Source: CAYYBZ01 sp964470285 [NCBI: uncultured Oligoflexia bacterium] (GTDB taxonomy: Bacteria > Bdellovibrionota_G > CAYYBZ01). Taken from it: 8,308 nucleotides of DNA. The DNA lies in contig CAYYBZ010000069.1 in assembly GCA_964470285.1 (NCBI GenBank), positions 1 through 8,308 of the forward strand. The letters run 5' to 3'. Under the pieces are notes generated by a model. It was not told the DNA's origin, did not search any database, and saw only the letters and a program-made list of their open reading frames with translations. The position numbers and the translations under genes are program-made. Below are positions 5,746 to 8,308 of this stretch, piece by piece; the stretch's first letter is position 1; the number at the start of each line of letters is the position of its first letter.

Positions 5746-6165
5746 ATGCCGGAACAGTCTAAAAAAATACTTATTGTCGATGATGAAAAGACAATACTTT
5801 TAAGTCTGGCCTATGCGCTGAAAACAGAAGGCGTAGAGGTTATAACCTGCAACAAATCCGAGTGGGCAGAGAAGGCGCTTTCAAATTATAACTTCGATCT
5901 TATCATTACCGATATTAGATTATCCGGAACTCACGGTGAAGAAGGTCTTGAAATACTTGAGCAGGTTAAGAAGAAAAACCCTAAGACTCCCGTAATCATA
6001 ATGACAGCCTACGGTTCGGAGAAGGTCCAGAGCGAAGCTAAAAGGCTGGGAGCTTACAGATATTTTGACAAACCCATAGACATAAATGTTCTTCTTGAAT
6101 CCATCGCTAAGCTTAAAATCCCCATACCTAAAGATAAGTTCGTCAGTAATAAAAAAAACAGCTGA
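5746..6165 (+). CDS. Stand-alone response-regulator receiver protein
   Basis: A CheY-like receiver of 139 residues from the ATG at 5746 (MPEQSKKILIVDDE). Conserved residues are all present: acidic pocket Asp12-Asp13, phospho-acceptor Asp56 (IITDIRLSG), Thr87 (IIMTAYGS), Tyr106 as the switch aromatic, and Lys109-Pro110 (FDKPI). After the receiver (about residue 120) only a short lysine-rich tail remains, so there is no DNA-binding or enzymatic output domain. Signalling must go through protein contacts or a phosphorelay. No histidine kinase is in the window. An in-frame ATG at 5722 and a TTG at 5668 extend the frame. The latter overlaps the probable promoter and both add residues receivers do not have, so I prefer 5746. 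Its Shine-Dalgarno (AGAG, 11 nt away) is weak. Confidence 0.88.
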   Translation: MPEQSKKILIVDDEKTILLSLAYALKTEGVEVITCNKSEWAEKALSNYNFDLIITDIRLSGTHGEEGLEILEQVKKKNPKTPVIIMTAYGSEKVQSEAKRLGAYRYFDKPIDINVLLESIAKLKIPIPKDKFVSNKKNS

Positions 6166-6181
6166 GCCTTTGAGAAAATTT

Positions 6182-6210
6182 TTAGGTTGTTAAGGCCGTC
6201 CTTTTATAAT
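6182..6210 (+). promoter_or_regulatory. Candidate promoter of the rhomboid-mutS unit, very short leader
   Basis: TTAGGT (6182-6187) and an exact TATAAT (6205-6210) are 17 bp apart. Transcription would begin near 6217, only about 8 nt before the ATG at 6225, and no Shine-Dalgarno is present. A TTAAGGC copy (6190-6196) lies in the spacer. Read-through from the response-regulator gene 59 nt upstream is an alternative. Confidence 0.42.
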
Positions 6211-6224
6211 ATAAAAATTACGCA

Positions 6225-6968
6225 ATGCAATCCAGGCCTGTTTACAGATTAAGTTTCGGGGGAAAATTGACCCCGGTTGTAACCCAGCTTATTATTATCA
6301 ATGCCCTTGTTTATGTTTTTATGATATTGGCCAAGGATTCTACGGGTCTTTTGGCCTATCTGGGGCTTATTCCTTCAGCCATTATTGAAAAACGATATTT
6401 ATGGCAGTTCATCTCTTACATGTTCATTCACATCGATTTCTGGCATATATTTTTCAATTTGCTTTTCCTGTGGTGGTTCGGCTGCGATATAGAAAGAAAT
6501 TTCGGTAAAAAACATTTCGTAAGATACTATTTTTTGACAGGAATAGGAGCCGGGCTTTTTGCATTCCTGATTGATTTAAAAAGTACTATTCCTATAATCG
6601 GAGCATCCGGAGGAATATTCGGAATATTCCTGGCCTACGCCATTCTTTTCCCGAATAGAAAAATATATCTGTGGTTTGTGATACCTGTTAAAGCAAAATG
6701 GGTAGTGCTTGGCACGTGTCTGATTGAAGTTTTTGCATTGATGTCTACTGAGCAGTCCGGAGTCAGCCATTCAGCTCATGTCGGCGGGGTTATTGCAGGA
6801 CTGCTGTGGTTCGGGTATTACCTTAAAATATTGAGACTTATGACCTTAAAGAGTTTATTTTCAGGAAAATCCAGGAAGAAAAGGGGCCAGCAACTGTATA
6901 TTGTTAAGGATAAAATGAACGATATGGAAGATTTCTACGACGACGACAGGGACGGAACCGTACATTAG
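6225..6968 (+). CDS. Rhomboid family intramembrane serine protease
   Basis: A 247-residue polytopic membrane protein with the rhomboid catalytic dyad: Ser128 in GASGG (126-130) and His185 in HVGG. The supporting His74-x3-Asn78 motif (HIFFN) on the second core helix is also present; it stabilises the transition state. Helices fall at about 15-35, 60-85, 98-117, 124-143, 148-172 and 182-203, the six-helix bacterial core. Rhomboids cut membrane-anchored substrates within the bilayer. After the last helix there is a basic stretch (SGKSRKKRGQQ) and then a highly acidic end (NDMEDFYDDDRDG), a cytosolic tail without a recognised domain. The start has no ribosome-binding site and a probably very short leader. 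It ends 3 nt before mutS. The fold and activity are clear; the substrate is unknown. Confidence 0.95.
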   Translation: MQSRPVYRLSFGGKLTPVVTQLIIINALVYVFMILAKDSTGLLAYLGLIPSAIIEKRYLWQFISYMFIHIDFWHIFFNLLFLWWFGCDIERNFGKKHFVRYYFLTGIGAGLFAFLIDLKSTIPIIGASGGIFGIFLAYAILFPNRKIYLWFVIPVKAKWVVLGTCLIEVFALMSTEQSGVSHSAHVGGVIAGLLWFGYYLKILRLMTLKSLFSGKSRKKRGQQLYIVKDKMNDMEDFYDDDRDGTVH

Positions 6969-6971
6969 TTT

Positions 6972-8308
6972 ATGAGCACTCGATTAAACACACCGATGAT
7001 AAGGCAATATCTCGAGATCAAGGAAAAGCACTCCGATGCTATTCTTTTCTTTAGACTGGGCGATTTTTATGAAATGTTTTTTGATGATGCAAAAGTCGCC
7101 TCAAAGGTTTTAAACATTGCGCTTACTTCAAGGAACAAGGGAAAGGAAGATTCTGTGCCACTTTGCGGAGTTCCCCATCACTCAGCCCAGGGCTATATCG
7201 ATGAACTTATCTCAAACGGCTTTAAGGTTGCAATCTGCGAACAGGTCGAAGACCCAAAACTTGCAAAAACCATAGTCAAAAGAGAAGTTGTTCAGGTAAT
7301 TACTCCGGGGCTTATAACAGACGGGGATAATTTAACCGCCAAAACCAACAATTTTATTATGGGAATTTCTAAAAGGCACAATTTATGGGGGCTTGCCTAT
7401 CTTGATATTTCTACCGGAGCCTTTGCAACGGCAGAAGTGAATTCCATAAAAGAAATGGCCTCGGAAATTACAAGAATTAAACCGAAAGAGGCAATGCTTC
7501 CGGTTTTAGAGCCGTTGGAAGAAAATGCCATAAAGGCTATTCTGCATGATTCTGGATGTATACTTGAGAACACAATTGATGACTGGGTACTCGAAGACTC
7601 TTCAGAAATCCTGAAAAAGCATTTTAAACTTACTTCTCTTGAGAGCATAGGACTTGAAAAGAACAAAGCGGCCATCTCTGCCTGTGCAGCTCTCGTTCAT
7701 TATGCACAGCTAACACAGAAAACAGCCCTTTCTCACATATCCAAGCCACATTTATACAGCGTTCACGATTATATGGTCCTTGATTCTTCAACTATCAAAA
7801 ATTTAGAGTTGATTGAAGGGTTGGAATCCGGAAATGAGGGTAAATCTCTTTTCTCAATTATCGATAAGACAATAACCCCTATGGGAGGAAGAGTTTTAAA
7901 GTCCTGGCTTTTATATCCGCTTTTGAAAAAAGAAAAAATATTTAAAACTCAGGACGGAATTGAGGAGTTGATCGGGAATAAAGGAAAACTGGCCACTATA
8001 AGAGATCTTTTTTCCAATGTTCATGACATTCAAAGATTAAGTTCGAGAATTGCAATGGCAAGGGCAAATGCCAGGGATATGGTGGCCCTTAAAGACACTT
8101 TAAGGCTTATACCGGAGTTTAAAAATATTCTCAGTTCATTTAAAACGCCATTTATAACAAGAATTGAAAACAATTTGGACGAGATGAAAAACGTTGTTTC
8201 GTCTATTGAAAATTCTTTAAAGGATGATCCTGCATTGTCTTTAAAAGACGGCGGATTTATAAGGGAAGGTTTTAACAGTGAGCTTGATGAGCTTAGGAAA
8301 ATAAGCAA
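6972..8308 (+). CDS. mutS: DNA mismatch repair protein MutS, N-terminal ~445 residues (runs off window)
   Basis: From the ATG at 6972 one frame stays open to the window end (445 codons plus 2 nt); a full MutS is about 850-880 residues, so roughly half is present. The mismatch-recognition domain is intact: Phe32-x-Glu34 in RLGDFYEMF, the residues that stack on and contact the mispaired base, followed by VPLCGVPHHSAQGYIDELI and VAICEQVEDP. The connector domain follows (about 125-250, LAYLDISTGAF). The core/lever region starts at about 265 (LDSSTIKNLELIEG, MGGRVLKSWLLYPL, RLSSRIAMARANARD). The clamp and the ATPase with its Walker A motif lie beyond the edge. No frameshift is seen. It begins 3 nt after the rhomboid stop with no strong ribosome-binding site, so translation is probably coupled. 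It could be a MutS1; the F-x-E motif argues against MutS2. Confidence 0.97.
   Translation, partial: MSTRLNTPMIRQYLEIKEKHSDAILFFRLGDFYEMFFDDAKVASKVLNIALTSRNKGKEDSVPLCGVPHHSAQGYIDELISNGFKVAICEQVEDPKLAKTIVKREVVQVITPGLITDGDNLTAKTNNFIMGISKRHNLWGLAYLDISTGAFATAEVNSIKEMASEITRIKPKEAMLPVLEPLEENAIKAILHDSGCILENTIDDWVLEDSSEILKKHFKLTSLESIGLEKNKAAISACAALVHYAQLTQKTALSHISKPHLYSVHDYMVLDSSTIKNLELIEGLESGNEGKSLFSIIDKTITPMGGRVLKSWLLYPLLKKEKIFKTQDGIEELIGNKGKLATIRDLFSNVHDIQRLSSRIAMARANARDMVALKDTLRLIPEFKNILSSFKTPFITRIENNLDEMKNVVSSIENSLKDDPALSLKDGGFIREGFNSELDELRKIS

Noticed and set aside
6190-6205. Possible terminator hairpin (AAGG-CCGT-CCTT followed by T's) between the response regulator and rhomboid genes
   Set aside because: The stem is only 4 bp with two A-T pairs, and it lies in the spacer of a better-supported promoter.
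7397-8308. Minus-strand open frames at 7397-7675 and 8030-8308
   Set aside because: Both are antisense to mutS, whose frame is open and conserved throughout; their serine/phenylalanine-rich translation is typical of mirror frames.

Overview
This is an AT-rich (roughly 38-40 % GC by eye), densely packed bacterial chromosomal segment. Gene content suggests a Gram-negative bacterium of deltaproteobacterial type (Desulfobacterota or a related uncultured lineage). The pointers are an MJ0042 zinc-ribbon/DUF3426 protein, an acidic TatA, a FlgT-N-like exported protein and an ArnA/UXS-like epimerase. This placement is an inference from gene style and needs a marker-gene tree. I see no insertion sequence, phage gene, CRISPR array, tRNA or rRNA.

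Layout. (1) Positions 1-225, minus: N-terminal part of an exported protein, truncated by the window edge. (2) 354-2199, plus: two overlapping genes, a membrane-anchored zinc-ribbon/DUF3426 protein and an unassigned helical-repeat protein. (3) 5415-2196, minus: a compact five-gene operon reading epimerase, FlgT-N-like exported protein, CDP-alcohol phosphatidyltransferase, MTH1187/UPF0045 thiamine-binding protein, tatA. Its last stop codon overlaps the stop codon of the converging gene, leaving no intergenic space for a terminator. (4) 5416-5745: the only long non-coding stretch. It is a divergent control region with two kinds of short tandem direct repeat and a promoter for each side. (5) 5746-8308, plus: a stand-alone response-regulator receiver protein, a rhomboid intramembrane protease, and the first ~445 codons of mutS, which starts 3 nt after the rhomboid stop and runs off the window. 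The open frame of mutS is unbroken to the end.

How the genes fit together. The minus-strand operon leans towards the cell envelope: nucleotide-sugar modification, an exported protein, an anionic-phospholipid synthase and a Tat translocase pore subunit. The small thiamine-binding protein is the outlier. Frames overlap by 4, 4 and 11 bp, and ribosome-binding sites lie inside upstream genes, so translation is probably coupled. The zinc-ribbon protein and its overlapping partner may act as a pair, but nothing in the sequence names their function.

No clear new defence, mobile or biosynthetic system is present. The most useful leads are the uncharacterised pair at 354-2199, the FlgT-N-like protein outside any visible flagellar locus, the repeat-bearing divergent control region, and an over-represented TTAAGGC/TTAAGGCTTA word.
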